Below are positions 36,888 through 46,369 of a stretch of DNA of 64,000 nucleotides, one piece after another. Made by a program: the position numbers and the translations under genes. The DNA comes from Sulfopaludibacter sp035606355 (GTDB lineage: Bacteria > Acidobacteriota > Terriglobia > Bryobacterales > Bryobacteraceae): positions 1 to 64,000 of the forward strand of contig DATNFO010000001.1 of the NCBI GenBank assembly GCA_035606355.1. Reading direction: 5' to 3'. Under the pieces are notes generated by a model. That model did not search any database. It saw nothing but the letters and a program-made list of their open reading frames with translations, and was not told the DNA's origin. Each line of letters starts with the position of its first letter. Position 1 is the stretch's first letter.

Positions 36888-37409
36888 TCACGAGTTTGAC
36901 TTCCTGCGGGTTCTCCGAATCCCGCTTGCTGTCGCGTTCTTCCGCACCTCTTCAAACGCCCACCCATTCTGGGCGCACATGACACGCACGTGGCTCTCCC
37001 ACGTAGGCTCGTCCTTCGGGCGGCCGCCGGGAAAACAGTCGACACTCAGATATACAAGCTGTTCGCTGCCCCGGCAGCGAATGCGATGGAACGTCCGGGG
37101 CGGTATACGCACCAGATCGCCTGGATTCACTCGAAAGCGATTGCCGGGCTGGTCGCCCACGTAAAGCGTGCCCGTTCCCGAAACCACGTAAAAAATCTGC
37201 TCCGTGTCGTGGTGCGCATGGAGCGGGGGCGCCTCGCCCGGTTCCAGGACAACCATAAACGCCTCCGACGCCGTCGCCTGCGCTCGATCCAGAATCAGGT
37301 TATTGGTGTGAGTAGGGAAGCGATATCGGACTGTCCTCCTGGTGCTGAATACATACTGGCCGGCAGCCGTTCCTTTTGACCCGTTCTTATTTTGCACGCT
37401 CTTCTTCAT
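36888..37409 (-). CDS. Cupin-domain protein
   Basis: 173 aa. Single cupin: FMVVLEPGEAPPLHAHHDTEQIFYVVSGTG (motif 1, G-x5-H-x-H-x3-E) and PGDLVRIPPRTFHRIRC (motif 2, final His). All four metal ligands are present. Seven bases after the MFS gene and on the same strand, so part of the lacI-MFS-cupin operon; likely a sugar isomerase or a ligand sensor, but this is inference. Confidence 0.8.
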   Translation of the reverse strand: MKKSVQNKNGSKGTAAGQYVFSTRRTVRYRFPTHTNNLILDRAQATASEAFMVVLEPGEAPPLHAHHDTEQIFYVVSGTGTLYVGDQPGNRFRVNPGDLVRIPPRTFHRIRCRGSEQLVYLSVDCFPGGRPKDEPTWESHVRVMCAQNGWAFEEVRKNATASGIRRTRRKSNS

Positions 37410-37416
37410 AAGTCCT

Positions 37417-38751
37417 TTATGTAATTGCGTTAGCCCTGCTTTGTGCCAGACTCACGCGCCTGACGCGACCTCCCAAGGCGAACAGGAAACCCGTCGCCAC
37501 CAGAGGCAGAACGCCTGTAACCAACAGAATCGGCGTGTAGGAATGCCAGCGATCGACTACCCATCCGGTGGTCTGGACGAGGAGAATCGCGCCGATCCCG
37601 GCGCCCACTCCCCCCATGCCGGCAACGGCGCCTACGGCGTTCTCGGGAAAATAATCGCTGGGCAGCGTTTGAACGTTGTTGATCCAAGCCTGAAATCCGA
37701 ACAGAACCATTCCGATGAGGATAAGCGCCGTCGTTGCGCTTTTCGCAGATGCCGCCAACACACCCGCAGTCATCAGAATGCTCGCGCCGAAAATGACTGT
37801 TTTGCGCGCGCGATTCACACTCCACCCCCGATCGATGAGGTGTCCCGACAGCCAGCCGCCGGCAAGGCTGCCCAGATCGGCGGCCGCATAGGGCGCCCAG
37901 GCGAACATGCCGATTTCGTGCAGGCTGAAGCCGCGGACGGTATATAGATACAGCGGCAGCCACGTGATGTAGAGCCACCACACCGGATCGGCGAAGAAGC
38001 GCGACACTACAATGGCCCAGACGGGCCGCTGCAGGATGAGCTCGCCATACGATACGCGCTGCGCGAGCGCCGCCGGCCCGCTGCCCCTGCGGATCAACTC
38101 GAGTTCCTCGGCGGACACGCGGGCATGCCGGTCCGGCGGTTGGTACCATCCCAGCCATGCGATTAGCCAAACCAGACCGCTGGCGCCGGCGGCGAGGAAC
38201 GTCGCTTGCCATCCGAAGCGGGATTGCAGCCAGATGATGAGCGGCGGCGCGATCACGGAAGCAATGGAGGTCCCGCTGTTGAAGATCGCCATGCCCAGCG
38301 CGCGCTGGCGTACCGGGAACCATTCGGTCACCACCTTGGCCGCGCCCGGCCAGTTCCCGGCCTCTCCGAGTCCCATAACAAAGCGAAGGCAACTGAGGCC
38401 TAAGAGGCTCGTAACAAACGCGTGCGCCATGGAAGCGACGGACCAGGTCAGCGTCGAAATCGTAAATCCGCGCCGCGTGCCGATACGGTCATAGAGCCTG
38501 CCGGAAAGGCCCTGGCTGACCGTGTAGGCCACCAGGAACCAGGTGGTGATGCTCGCGAACTGTTGATTGCTGAGGTGAAATTGCCGGGTAATCACCGGAC
38601 CTAAGATGGCGATTGCCAGACGATTGACGAAGTTAAGGACCGTCGCCAGGAAAACGAGGCCGATGATCCACCACCGCACGCCTCGAATAACCGGCCGTGA
38701 GCCGGCTGTGCGGGACGCGCTCAACGCGGCATCCCCCGCGGATCGGCGCAC
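37417..38751 (-). CDS. MFS transporter, ACS (anion:cation symporter) type
   Basis: 444 aa with twelve predicted membrane helices. VLNFVNRLAIAILGPVI, the loop motif GRLYDRIGTRRGF, and GLGEAGNWPGAAKVVTEWFPVRQRALGMAIFNSG are classic ACS-family (hexuronate/tartrate/glucarate) motifs. The start overlaps the 3' end of lacI by 31 bp, so translation is coupled. Suggests uptake of a sugar acid released by the extracellular enzymes of this region. Confidence 0.9.
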   Translation of the reverse strand: MRRSAGDAALSASRTAGSRPVIRGVRWWIIGLVFLATVLNFVNRLAIAILGPVITRQFHLSNQQFASITTWFLVAYTVSQGLSGRLYDRIGTRRGFTISTLTWSVASMAHAFVTSLLGLSCLRFVMGLGEAGNWPGAAKVVTEWFPVRQRALGMAIFNSGTSIASVIAPPLIIWLQSRFGWQATFLAAGASGLVWLIAWLGWYQPPDRHARVSAEELELIRRGSGPAALAQRVSYGELILQRPVWAIVVSRFFADPVWWLYITWLPLYLYTVRGFSLHEIGMFAWAPYAAADLGSLAGGWLSGHLIDRGWSVNRARKTVIFGASILMTAGVLAASAKSATTALILIGMVLFGFQAWINNVQTLPSDYFPENAVGAVAGMGGVGAGIGAILLVQTTGWVVDRWHSYTPILLVTGVLPLVATGFLFALGGRVRRVSLAQSRANAIT

Positions 38752-39818
38752 TTTTCATCAGGGGATTTCACGGTGGTCTGGCGAACCACCAGACGACAGT
38801 CGAAGCGCACTTCGCGATACGTGCGTTGCGCATCCGCCTCAATTCTCTCGAGCAGGAGCGAAGCAGCCGCGTGACCCTCTTCGGTGGTCGGCTGCGCCAC
38901 GGTGGTCAGCGGAGGTGTGAAATAGGCCGCGAGCGGCACGTTGTCGAATCCGGCGATTGCGATGCCGTCGGGGATCTGCACGCCACGGTCGCGGGCGGCC
39001 CGAATCGCGCCCATGGCGGTGAAATCGTTACGCGCAAATACCGCGGTTGGCCGGTTGGAGAACGACAGAAGCCGATGCATGCCGGTATAGCCGTCATCCT
39101 CTGTCGAATAGCCGGGGCCGGATTCCACTCCAGGGCCCACGATCAGGGAGTCGTCGATCGCGAGATTGTGCGTTTGGAGAGCGTCCTCGAAGCCGCGGAA
39201 ACGGCCCAGCCGGCGCGCGCTTTCGGGAGAGGCTCCGATGAAGCCGATACGCCGGTGGCCCAATGAAATCAGATGTTCGACGGCTTCCCGCGCGCCGCCG
39301 CGATGATCGATTGTTACCCTGTCCGCATCGCAATTGGCTGATTCTCTGCCTACGACAACGCACGCCAACCCGAGCCGGATGAATTTCTGCAAAGCCTCCG
39401 TACCGGCCGGAGTATCCATGGTCGCGACGATGATTCCCTCAACGCGGTGGTCGAAGAAGGTCTGAAGTGCCGCTTGCTCGCGTTGAACGCTGGTTCCAGT
39501 TGTGCTGATGAAGGCGCTGTAACCGCGTTGCAGCAAAGTCTCCTCAATGCTGTTGGCCAGCACAGCGGAGAACGGGTTCACGATTTCCGGCAAGAGAATT
39601 CCAATGAGGCGACTCCGCCGGCTCTTGAGGCTGCGGGCGAGAGCATTGGGATGATAGTCAAGTTCCTCAATTGCCCGCTCCACTCGTTTCCGCATTTGCG
39701 GGCTGACGCGCGCGGCGCCGTTGATCACCCGCGATACGGTCATGGGCGCGACGCCGGCTTTGGCGGCGATGTCCTGCATGGTTGGGAGGCGGGAGCGCTC
39801 GTTGGTGGGATTACTCAT
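38721..39818 (-). CDS. LacI-family transcriptional regulator
   Basis: 365 aa. N-terminal HTH: MQDIAAKAGVAPMTVSRVINGAARVSPQMRKRV and the hinge LDYHPNALARSLKSRRS. Then a periplasmic-binding-like sensor (IGILLPEIVNPFSAVLANSIEE, GFIGASPESARRLGRFRGFEDAL, AIAGFDNVPLAAYFTPPLTTV). It heads the lacI-MFS-cupin operon and faces the glycosidase gene at 39939; it probably represses both and responds to a sugar. Confidence 0.93.
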   Translation of the reverse strand: MSNPTNERSRLPTMQDIAAKAGVAPMTVSRVINGAARVSPQMRKRVERAIEELDYHPNALARSLKSRRSRLIGILLPEIVNPFSAVLANSIEETLLQRGYSAFISTTGTSVQREQAALQTFFDHRVEGIIVATMDTPAGTEALQKFIRLGLACVVVGRESANCDADRVTIDHRGGAREAVEHLISLGHRRIGFIGASPESARRLGRFRGFEDALQTHNLAIDDSLIVGPGVESGPGYSTEDDGYTGMHRLLSFSNRPTAVFARNDFTAMGAIRAARDRGVQIPDGIAIAGFDNVPLAAYFTPPLTTVAQPTTEEGHAAASLLLERIEADAQRTYREVRFDCRLVVRQTTVKSPDEKCADPRGMPR

Positions 39819-39895
39819 CAGACTTTACCGCTAGCCGGGCAGCCTCAGGGCGACCTGGCTATACCGCAATTATGATATCGCAACCAACCCACGTA

Positions 39896-39956
39896 TTGAC
39901 ATTTTTTTCGTTGGTGCTACGATTGTTTCGTTGTTCAGATGTGGTATCGATATCAC
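39896..39956 (+). promoter_or_regulatory. Sigma-70 promoter and overlapping palindrome before the GH130-like gene
   Basis: TTGACA (39896-39901) and TACGAT (39918-39923) are 16 bases apart. The predicted start is about 8-10 bp before the ATG at 39939, so the message is nearly leaderless and no ribosome site is seen. A palindrome GTGGTATCGATATCAC (39941-39956; 14 of 16 bases symmetric) lies just downstream of the start, a position where a LacI repressor could block transcription. Confidence 0.55.
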
Positions 39957-42521
39957 GCCTCGTTATCGTTGATTGCCGCCGCACTCAGCGCCTTCCCGCT
40001 GAATGCCTCCGCGCCCGCGCAGAGCGGCGAAATTACGGCGCCCGCTGCCGAACTGCCGTGGATCTCATACCCTCCGAATCACATTTTGCGAGAAGAATCG
40101 GTTGCCGGGCACGTGACGAGCGTCCTCGCCGCGAAGGGCGCTCGCACATCGGCGGAGTATTTCGTCGAAGTGCCGTCACCGGGCACGTATCGCGTCGCAG
40201 TCGAGGCGCTGCGCACCTCGTCTTCCGGCATCTTCCAGCTTTCCACCGGCGGAGATGAGGTTGGATCTGCCGTCGACCTCTACGCGGACCGGAGGCGCGG
40301 GGACGCCACCTGGCAACGCATCGTAGTTGGAAATGCAACCTTCCTCCGGCCCGGAAACATGGGCTTGAAGTTTCTGGTGACGGGGAAGAACCCGCAGAGC
40401 ACGGGATATGAGTTGCTGTTCGGCCAAATTACGCTGACGCCCACCACAGGGTTCTCGCTACTCTCCCCCAACGGAACCGCCGAGCGCGATAGCCGGGTCT
40501 TCCTTCGCTGGGCAGCGCATGCGCGGGCAACTCAGTTCGAGGTGGTGCTCGACGGCAAGGTCTTGACGCGCGTACCAGCGCGCGAAACCTCGTTCCGTAC
40601 GGCCGGCTTACAGCCAGGACATCACCGGTGGTGGGTGAATGCCATCTTTGCAGGAGGTGGCCACGAACGCTCCGGCACGTTTACGTTCCACGTCGGACCT
40701 CCGGCCGTGTATCCCTACCGGGAGTTCGCAGACGGTTTCGAAGGCGGCACCCTGGCGCAATGGTCCGCAAGGGGGATGTCCATCAGCTCGCGCGCATTGG
40801 ACGGGCGCTATTCGTTAGGCGCGAAAGGTTCGTCAGTTGCCTCTCCGAAGGCGGTACTACTCGGGACCGGCGAGGGAGAAGTCTCTGCGACGGTATCGCT
40901 GGACGACCCTGCCGCGAACGCCGGCGTTGGCTTTCGCGCCGGCGATGGGACAGAGATCCGGGCGCTGGTCGATGCCGCCGCGGGCGAATTGCGCATCGAA
41001 CGCCGCAACCGTGAGTATTCGATCCTGGAGGTCACGCCGCGAAAATACTGGGTCCAAGGCTGGAAGGAACGGCGTGAGGGCGGCGAGTACGTTTGGACCA
41101 TCGCTTCCGTGCCGGTCAAAGTTCGCACCGGCTCCGGGTTCAAGCTTTCGCTCGCGTATTCACGGCGTTCTTCGGCGGTGTTTGCCACGCTGGCGCTCCG
41201 GGGTGAGACAGAGCCGATCACAGTCCGGGAACTCTGCGACACGCGTACCCCCGACCGGCCCTTCGTGGCAACAGCGTCAGGCGCGGCGAGATTCGACGAC
41301 TTCGGCTACCGGCAGTTGAACAAGCTCGTCTACAAGTGGGATCCGAACTCGCTGCGGATCGTGCTGCGGCCTGGCAAGCCGGGAGACTGGGACGGCGCCG
41401 GGGCTTTCAATCCGGCAATCTATCTGGCCGACGGCAAGTGGAACATGTTCTACCGGGGCAACTCGCTGCCCGCCCCGCCCGACGCGCCGCCTTCCAGCCA
41501 GATCGGATTGGCCTCCAGCGCCGACGGCCTTCATTGGACAAAGGCTGCCAACAACCCGATCGTGAAGCGCATGTCTTCAACGGACAGCGTCGAAGACCCC
41601 GACGTCCTGGTGCCCGACGGCAGCAAGAGCGTCTTCCTGGAATACCGCGCTCATGAGATGTTCGATGGCGAGGTGATGACGCAGACGGAGGATCTGCTGA
41701 AGTGGTCGAACTGGTGGAAGCTTCCGCGCTTTCCCAGTCACTTTAAGGTGGCGGCGTTCATCGATACCCACAACAACCCACGACTTCCGGAGTTCACCTT
41801 CGCAGGCAAGAAATACCGCTACCTCGCGACCATCGAAGAGGGCCGCATCCTCTACTCCAACGACCTTCACGAATGGGTCTCGCCGGGCGAGGCGTTTCTG
41901 GGCGGCGTGAAGGACCACTGGTGCAATTACAAAGAATGCATCGGCGATGCGTTCGTCGACCACGACCGGAATATCCGTGTGGTTACGCAGATCGGCACTG
42001 GCACCAAGATCGTGGGCAACCGGCTATGCATCATCGGAGAGGACGTGCTGGACGGGCAAGATCCGACGCATGTTTTGTGGCGTAGTGACCTGCCGTGGAT
42101 GCCGGCGTGGTACGGCGACGCTCCCACCGGAGATTTGAACGACTATACGGCGACGAACGGGTCCGTATTTCCCGGCCAGACGATCTTGAAGGACGGATAC
42201 CTGTGGCACTTCAGCGGCGGGAACAACACATACTCCGTGCTTGTGAAGTGCCCGTACGGGCCTCAGTTCGAGTATCGCGACCTCGAGATTCAGCCCGCCG
42301 CCGCCGGAAAACTCAACTGCCGCCTGAAGGTTCGCAACGTGGGGAGCATGGAGGGGCAGCAGTCAGTAGCGCTCAGTATCGACGGAGTAATTGCCGGCCG
42401 CCAACCGATTCGATTAAAACGCGATGAGGAAACGCCGCTGAGTTTCACGGTGAAGGCTCCGAAAGGGGTGCATAGCATCTCAATCGGCGACCTGAGAGCT
42501 TCGCTGGCTGGCGACCGATAA
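39939..42521 (+). CDS. Secreted multi-domain protein with GH130/GH43-like beta-propeller
   Basis: 860 aa. Signal peptide 1-25. Residues about 60-165 look like a carbohydrate-binding beta-sandwich; about 170-255 a FnIII-like domain; about 265-455 a concanavalin-like domain (DGFEGGTLAQW). From about 465 a five-bladed propeller: GDWDGAGAFNPAIYLADGKWNMFYRG, SSQIGLASSADGLHW, EDPDVL, YLATIEEGRILYSNDLHEWV, GDAFVDHD. F-N-P-A and E-D-P are the repeating motifs of GH130 and GH43 active sites. The last ~90 residues are an Ig-like domain. Eleven bases before the TonB receptor gene, so co-transcribed with it. Confidence 0.7.
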   Translation: MWYRYHASLSLIAAALSAFPLNASAPAQSGEITAPAAELPWISYPPNHILREESVAGHVTSVLAAKGARTSAEYFVEVPSPGTYRVAVEALRTSSSGIFQLSTGGDEVGSAVDLYADRRRGDATWQRIVVGNATFLRPGNMGLKFLVTGKNPQSTGYELLFGQITLTPTTGFSLLSPNGTAERDSRVFLRWAAHARATQFEVVLDGKVLTRVPARETSFRTAGLQPGHHRWWVNAIFAGGGHERSGTFTFHVGPPAVYPYREFADGFEGGTLAQWSARGMSISSRALDGRYSLGAKGSSVASPKAVLLGTGEGEVSATVSLDDPAANAGVGFRAGDGTEIRALVDAAAGELRIERRNREYSILEVTPRKYWVQGWKERREGGEYVWTIASVPVKVRTGSGFKLSLAYSRRSSAVFATLALRGETEPITVRELCDTRTPDRPFVATASGAARFDDFGYRQLNKLVYKWDPNSLRIVLRPGKPGDWDGAGAFNPAIYLADGKWNMFYRGNSLPAPPDAPPSSQIGLASSADGLHWTKAANNPIVKRMSSTDSVEDPDVLVPDGSKSVFLEYRAHEMFDGEVMTQTEDLLKWSNWWKLPRFPSHFKVAAFIDTHNNPRLPEFTFAGKKYRYLATIEEGRILYSNDLHEWVSPGEAFLGGVKDHWCNYKECIGDAFVDHDRNIRVVTQIGTGTKIVGNRLCIIGEDVLDGQDPTHVLWRSDLPWMPAWYGDAPTGDLNDYTATNGSVFPGQTILKDGYLWHFSGGNNTYSVLVKCPYGPQFEYRDLEIQPAAAGKLNCRLKVRNVGSMEGQQSVALSIDGVIAGRQPIRLKRDEETPLSFTVKAPKGVHSISIGDLRASLAGDR

Positions 42522-42531
42522 GGATTGAATT

Positions 42532-45500
42532 ATGGAGACGATTATGGGACGTTTGCGATTTTTGATGCTGCTTTGCGCCGTTATCGGCGTCTGCGCAGGA
42601 ATGGCGTGGTCGCAGGCTGTGACGGCTACGCTGCTCGGCACCGTGACAGACCCTTCGGGGGCAGTGGTGCCGGGCGCCAAAGTGACGGTTACGGAAACCC
42701 AAACAGGCGCAGCGCACGCCGCCACAACGAATGAGAGCGGCAACTGGATTGTTCCGAGCCTCCCGCCGGGAGTTTATGCGGTAACGGCGGAAGCCAGCGG
42801 GTTCAAGCGGGAGACCAGCAAAGATATCACCCTGCTGGTAGACAGCAGGACCCGTGTCGACCAACAGTTGACGCCGGGCAACGTGACGGAAACGGTGGAG
42901 GTTACGGCGCAAGCGGCGACGCTACAGGCGGACAGCGCGTCAACCGGTGAAAAGATCGAGCGCAACGTGCTGGCGAACGTTCCGCTGATCAGCTCTAATC
43001 GCAATTACCAGAGTCTCCTGAACCTCGCCCCAGGCGTAGCGCCGGTTGCGGAACAGCATTCCCAGTTTATGAACGCGTCCAGTTCCTTGCAGACCGAAGT
43101 GAACGGCCAGATGCGCGAAGGAAACAACTTCATGATCGAGGGAACCGATGACAATGAGCGCACCGGACTTCTCCAGATTTACATTCCACCGATTGAAGCG
43201 ATTCAGACGGTGGATATATCCTTGACCAACCATGACCCCGAGTTAGGGCGCGCAACGGGCGCGGTGGTGAACGTAGCGCTCAAATCCGGCACGAACGATT
43301 TCCACGGCGCGGCCTACGAATTCCTGCAGAACAGCAATCTCGACGCGCGCTCGTTCTTTAGCCCTTCGGTCGGGCACCTTGCCTATAACTATGTGGGTGG
43401 GAATATCGGCGGACCAATCGAGAAGAACAAGCTCTTCTTATTTACGGATTACCTGCGCGTCATGGATCATGAAAGTAATACGAACCTGGTTACGATCCCG
43501 CCAGACCCGTGGCGGACGGGAGACCTGAGCGGAGCCGCGCAAATCGTCTACGATCCGGCGACGGGCAATCCACTCGATGGCACGGGAAGGACGCCATTTC
43601 CCGGCAATATAATTCCGGCGAATCGCATCAATACAGTTTCGGCGGCGATTCTCAACCTGCTCCCCGGCGCAAACCAGCCGTACAAGCTCTCATCGCCCAC
43701 TAACAACTACTTCGCGGTTCTGCCGTTCACTAAGACTACTGACTCACTCGACGAAAAGCTGGACTTTAACCCGTCGGATAAGGATCGTTTGAGCGAGCGG
43801 TTCAGCTTTTCGCGGCCGGTGATTTACCAGGCGCCATTATTCGGCCCCGAGCTGGGTGGCAATGGACCGGGCAAGGGATTTATGGGAACGGGTTACCAGA
43901 ACACCTACAGCACCGGCCTGAATTATAACCGCATCTTCTCGCCGACCTTGCTGTCCGAACTTCGGCTGGCAGTGTCCTACTATCACAACGAAGCCGTGCC
44001 GTCCGATTACGGCTCCAACGATGCAGCGAACCTCGGCATACCGGGCGTGAACCTGGATCAGCAGACCAGCGGGATGGTGGGAATCAATATTCAGAACGGC
44101 ATTTCGGTGCCGTTCATCGGCTACAATGCCGGCTTGCCCTGGGTTCGGTCCGAAGTGAACGTCGATCTTGTGAATACGTGGACAAAGACGAAGGGAAATC
44201 ACACGTTTAAGTGGGGCATCGACCTGAAGCGAATCCGGGACAATCTTTTCCAGGGCCAGACATACAGCCCCCGCGGAGTCTACGACTTCAGCAATCTTCA
44301 GACCGCGCTCTGCAAGCCGGTAAGTATCGGATCAAATGGTTTGGCCACCAGTTGCAATCCCGCTACTAGCGTCGGGATTGCTAACTCGGTCGCGAGCTTC
44401 TTACTCGATACGCCGGATTCCGTCGCCCGCGATATGGCGACTTACTTTCCTGCATACCGGCAGTGGCAATTCTTCGCCTTTGGCGGCGATAAGTGGCAAG
44501 TGACCCCCAAGTTGACCATTGATCTTGGGCTTCGCTGGGAGTTCTACCCGCCCGCCACTCCGGCACACGCCGGAGGCTTCTCCAACTACGATGCGAATAG
44601 CAACACCCTGGTGGTGGCTGGAATTGGCGCTAACCCATCGGATTTGGGGATGAAGACGCGCTACAGCTATTTTGCGCCGCGCCTCGGACTCGCTTATCGA
44701 TTGTCTGAGAAGACGGTAATTCGCGCCGGATTCGGGACGAGTTATGCGCCGTTCTCGAACAATAACTACGCATACAATTACCCCGTCGCATCCAGCAACT
44801 TCTACTCCCCGGTGGGTAACGGATACGCGACCACTTTGCTGCCCACCGGGGCGCCGGCGACATTTCAAAATGGGATTCCGCTGCCGGCCGCGGTTCCGAT
44901 TCCAGCGAATGGAATTATTCCCGCCACCGGATCGTTGCTTACGAGCAGCTTTGTAGTCGTGAACCAGCAATTCAAGAATCCATCGACGGAGACGTGGAAC
45001 GTAGCGGTCCAGCGATCGCTGCCCGCGCATTTGGTAATTGACCTGGCTTACGTTGGTGTTCACGGCGTTGATACCGAAGCACAACTGAACCTCAACGCTC
45101 CTACCACCACGCTCGGGCGTGGAACGGCAAGCCAGCCATTGAACATTCTCTGGGGCAAGACGGCCGGGGTGACGATGCGGTACGCGGGATATTCGTCCAG
45201 CTACAACGCGCTGCAAGCGAAGTTAAACCGGCGATTCGGAGACTTGAGCATCGTGACATCTTTCGCCTGGCAGAAAGCTATGGACTACCAGTCGGGCGAC
45301 GACGGAGCCCTGATGTGGCAGATCGATCAGCGCCGAAACTATGCCCGGGCGGACTTCGACCGCACGCTGACTTACTCCCAGGCATTCGTTTATCAGATGC
45401 CGTGGGGCGTAGGAAAGCGGTGGCTGAAAAAAGGGCCCGCGGCGGTGGCGCTGGGGAACTGGCAAGTCGCCGGAGTGCTGTCGATGATGACGGGAACACC

Positions 45501-45924
45501 GTTCTCGATCACGGCGAGCTCGAGCAGCCTGAATACGCCCGGTGAAGCGCAGACGGCGAATCAGGTGGCGCCTGTGGAAATCCTGCACGGCATCAATCAG
45601 GGAAGTCCATGGTTCTCGACTTCGAGCTTTGTGCAGCCGACAGGCGTTGTCTTCGGCAACACCGGGCGAAACATCCTGAGCGGTCCGGGCCTGTTCGCGT
45701 TGAACCTTTCGCTGTTCAAGAACTTCAGGATCAACGAACGCGTCGATCTGGAGTTGCGCGGGGAGACGTTCAACCTGACGAACACGCCGGAGTTCGACAA
45801 TCCGAGCGGCAGCCTGACGAGTTCGACTTACGGATATGTCACTTCGACGGTCGGCAGCGGGACAGGAGTCAACGGCACGGGCGGCGGAAGAGCCGTACAG
45901 CTCGGGGTCAAGCTGTCCTTCTGA
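42532..45924 (+). CDS. Oar-like TonB-dependent receptor
   Basis: 1130 aa. AAGGA is 7 nt before ATG 42532; a second ATG at 42544 also has a GGAG site. Signal peptide, CarboxypepD_reg domain (TATLLGTVTDPSGAVVPGAKVTV, ESGNWIVPSLPPGVYAVTAEASGF), plug (VTAQAATLQADSA, NYQSLLNLAPGVAP, VNVALKSGTNDFHGAAYEF), and a barrel ending VQLGVKLSF. Co-transcribed with the preceding propeller protein, it is the probable importer or binder of its products. A 73-bp piece of its 3' part is repeated, inverted, at 50170-50242. Confidence 0.93.
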   Translation: METIMGRLRFLMLLCAVIGVCAGMAWSQAVTATLLGTVTDPSGAVVPGAKVTVTETQTGAAHAATTNESGNWIVPSLPPGVYAVTAEASGFKRETSKDITLLVDSRTRVDQQLTPGNVTETVEVTAQAATLQADSASTGEKIERNVLANVPLISSNRNYQSLLNLAPGVAPVAEQHSQFMNASSSLQTEVNGQMREGNNFMIEGTDDNERTGLLQIYIPPIEAIQTVDISLTNHDPELGRATGAVVNVALKSGTNDFHGAAYEFLQNSNLDARSFFSPSVGHLAYNYVGGNIGGPIEKNKLFLFTDYLRVMDHESNTNLVTIPPDPWRTGDLSGAAQIVYDPATGNPLDGTGRTPFPGNIIPANRINTVSAAILNLLPGANQPYKLSSPTNNYFAVLPFTKTTDSLDEKLDFNPSDKDRLSERFSFSRPVIYQAPLFGPELGGNGPGKGFMGTGYQNTYSTGLNYNRIFSPTLLSELRLAVSYYHNEAVPSDYGSNDAANLGIPGVNLDQQTSGMVGINIQNGISVPFIGYNAGLPWVRSEVNVDLVNTWTKTKGNHTFKWGIDLKRIRDNLFQGQTYSPRGVYDFSNLQTALCKPVSIGSNGLATSCNPATSVGIANSVASFLLDTPDSVARDMATYFPAYRQWQFFAFGGDKWQVTPKLTIDLGLRWEFYPPATPAHAGGFSNYDANSNTLVVAGIGANPSDLGMKTRYSYFAPRLGLAYRLSEKTVIRAGFGTSYAPFSNNNYAYNYPVASSNFYSPVGNGYATTLLPTGAPATFQNGIPLPAAVPIPANGIIPATGSLLTSSFVVVNQQFKNPSTETWNVAVQRSLPAHLVIDLAYVGVHGVDTEAQLNLNAPTTTLGRGTASQPLNILWGKTAGVTMRYAGYSSSYNALQAKLNRRFGDLSIVTSFAWQKAMDYQSGDDGALMWQIDQRRNYARADFDRTLTYSQAFVYQMPWGVGKRWLKKGPAAVALGNWQVAGVLSMMTGTPFSITASSSSLNTPGEAQTANQVAPVEILHGINQGSPWFSTSSFVQPTGVVFGNTGRNILSGPGLFALNLSLFKNFRINERVDLELRGETFNLTNTPEFDNPSGSLTSSTYGYVTSTVGSGTGVNGTGGGRAVQLGVKLSF

Positions 45925-46153
45925 TATTGCAACTAATCGCTTGGCGGCCCTTGGACATGATGTTCTTCGCGCAGCCGGCAGTTGTAGTTCCGCTTCGATT
46001 CGCCGCGGCTCCGCTCGGTCTCGTTTCCGCATCGCGACCGTCAGGTTCCTGGTAATCGCTTCCATAATGATGTGTGGGTCCATCATCCTAGCGAGCTCGG
46101 CGACACAATACTCTGGGCGTTGCTTCCAGTTTCTATGCCCGTTCCAAGGCTGA

Positions 46154-46360
46154 TGGCGCGAGTTTTATCCCGACGACACGGCAATCTTCGGATTTCCTGT
46201 ACCCTACGAAATCCTCTATGCCCCCCGAATCAATTCGCCCCCAAATGCGGTTGTGCTGCATCAGCATTTCTCCGCGGAAGCGAGCGCCGAGGAGAAACAG
46301 AAAGCTCTCGCAGCGGCAGCCCTTCTGCAAGGGCCGAATCCCAGCGCGCCATTCCAGTAA
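46154..46360 (+). pseudogene. Short coding remnant, unrecognised
   Basis: One frame is open from just after a TGA at 46151 to a TAA at 46358-46360 without any start codon. It reads DTAIFGFPVPYEILYAP, then NAVVLHQHFSAEAS and KALAAAALLQGPNPSAPFQ, which has natural protein composition. It looks like the C-terminal end of a lost gene. The rest of 45925-46369 holds nothing I can identify. Confidence 0.3.
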
Positions 46361-46369
46361 ACTCTCAGC

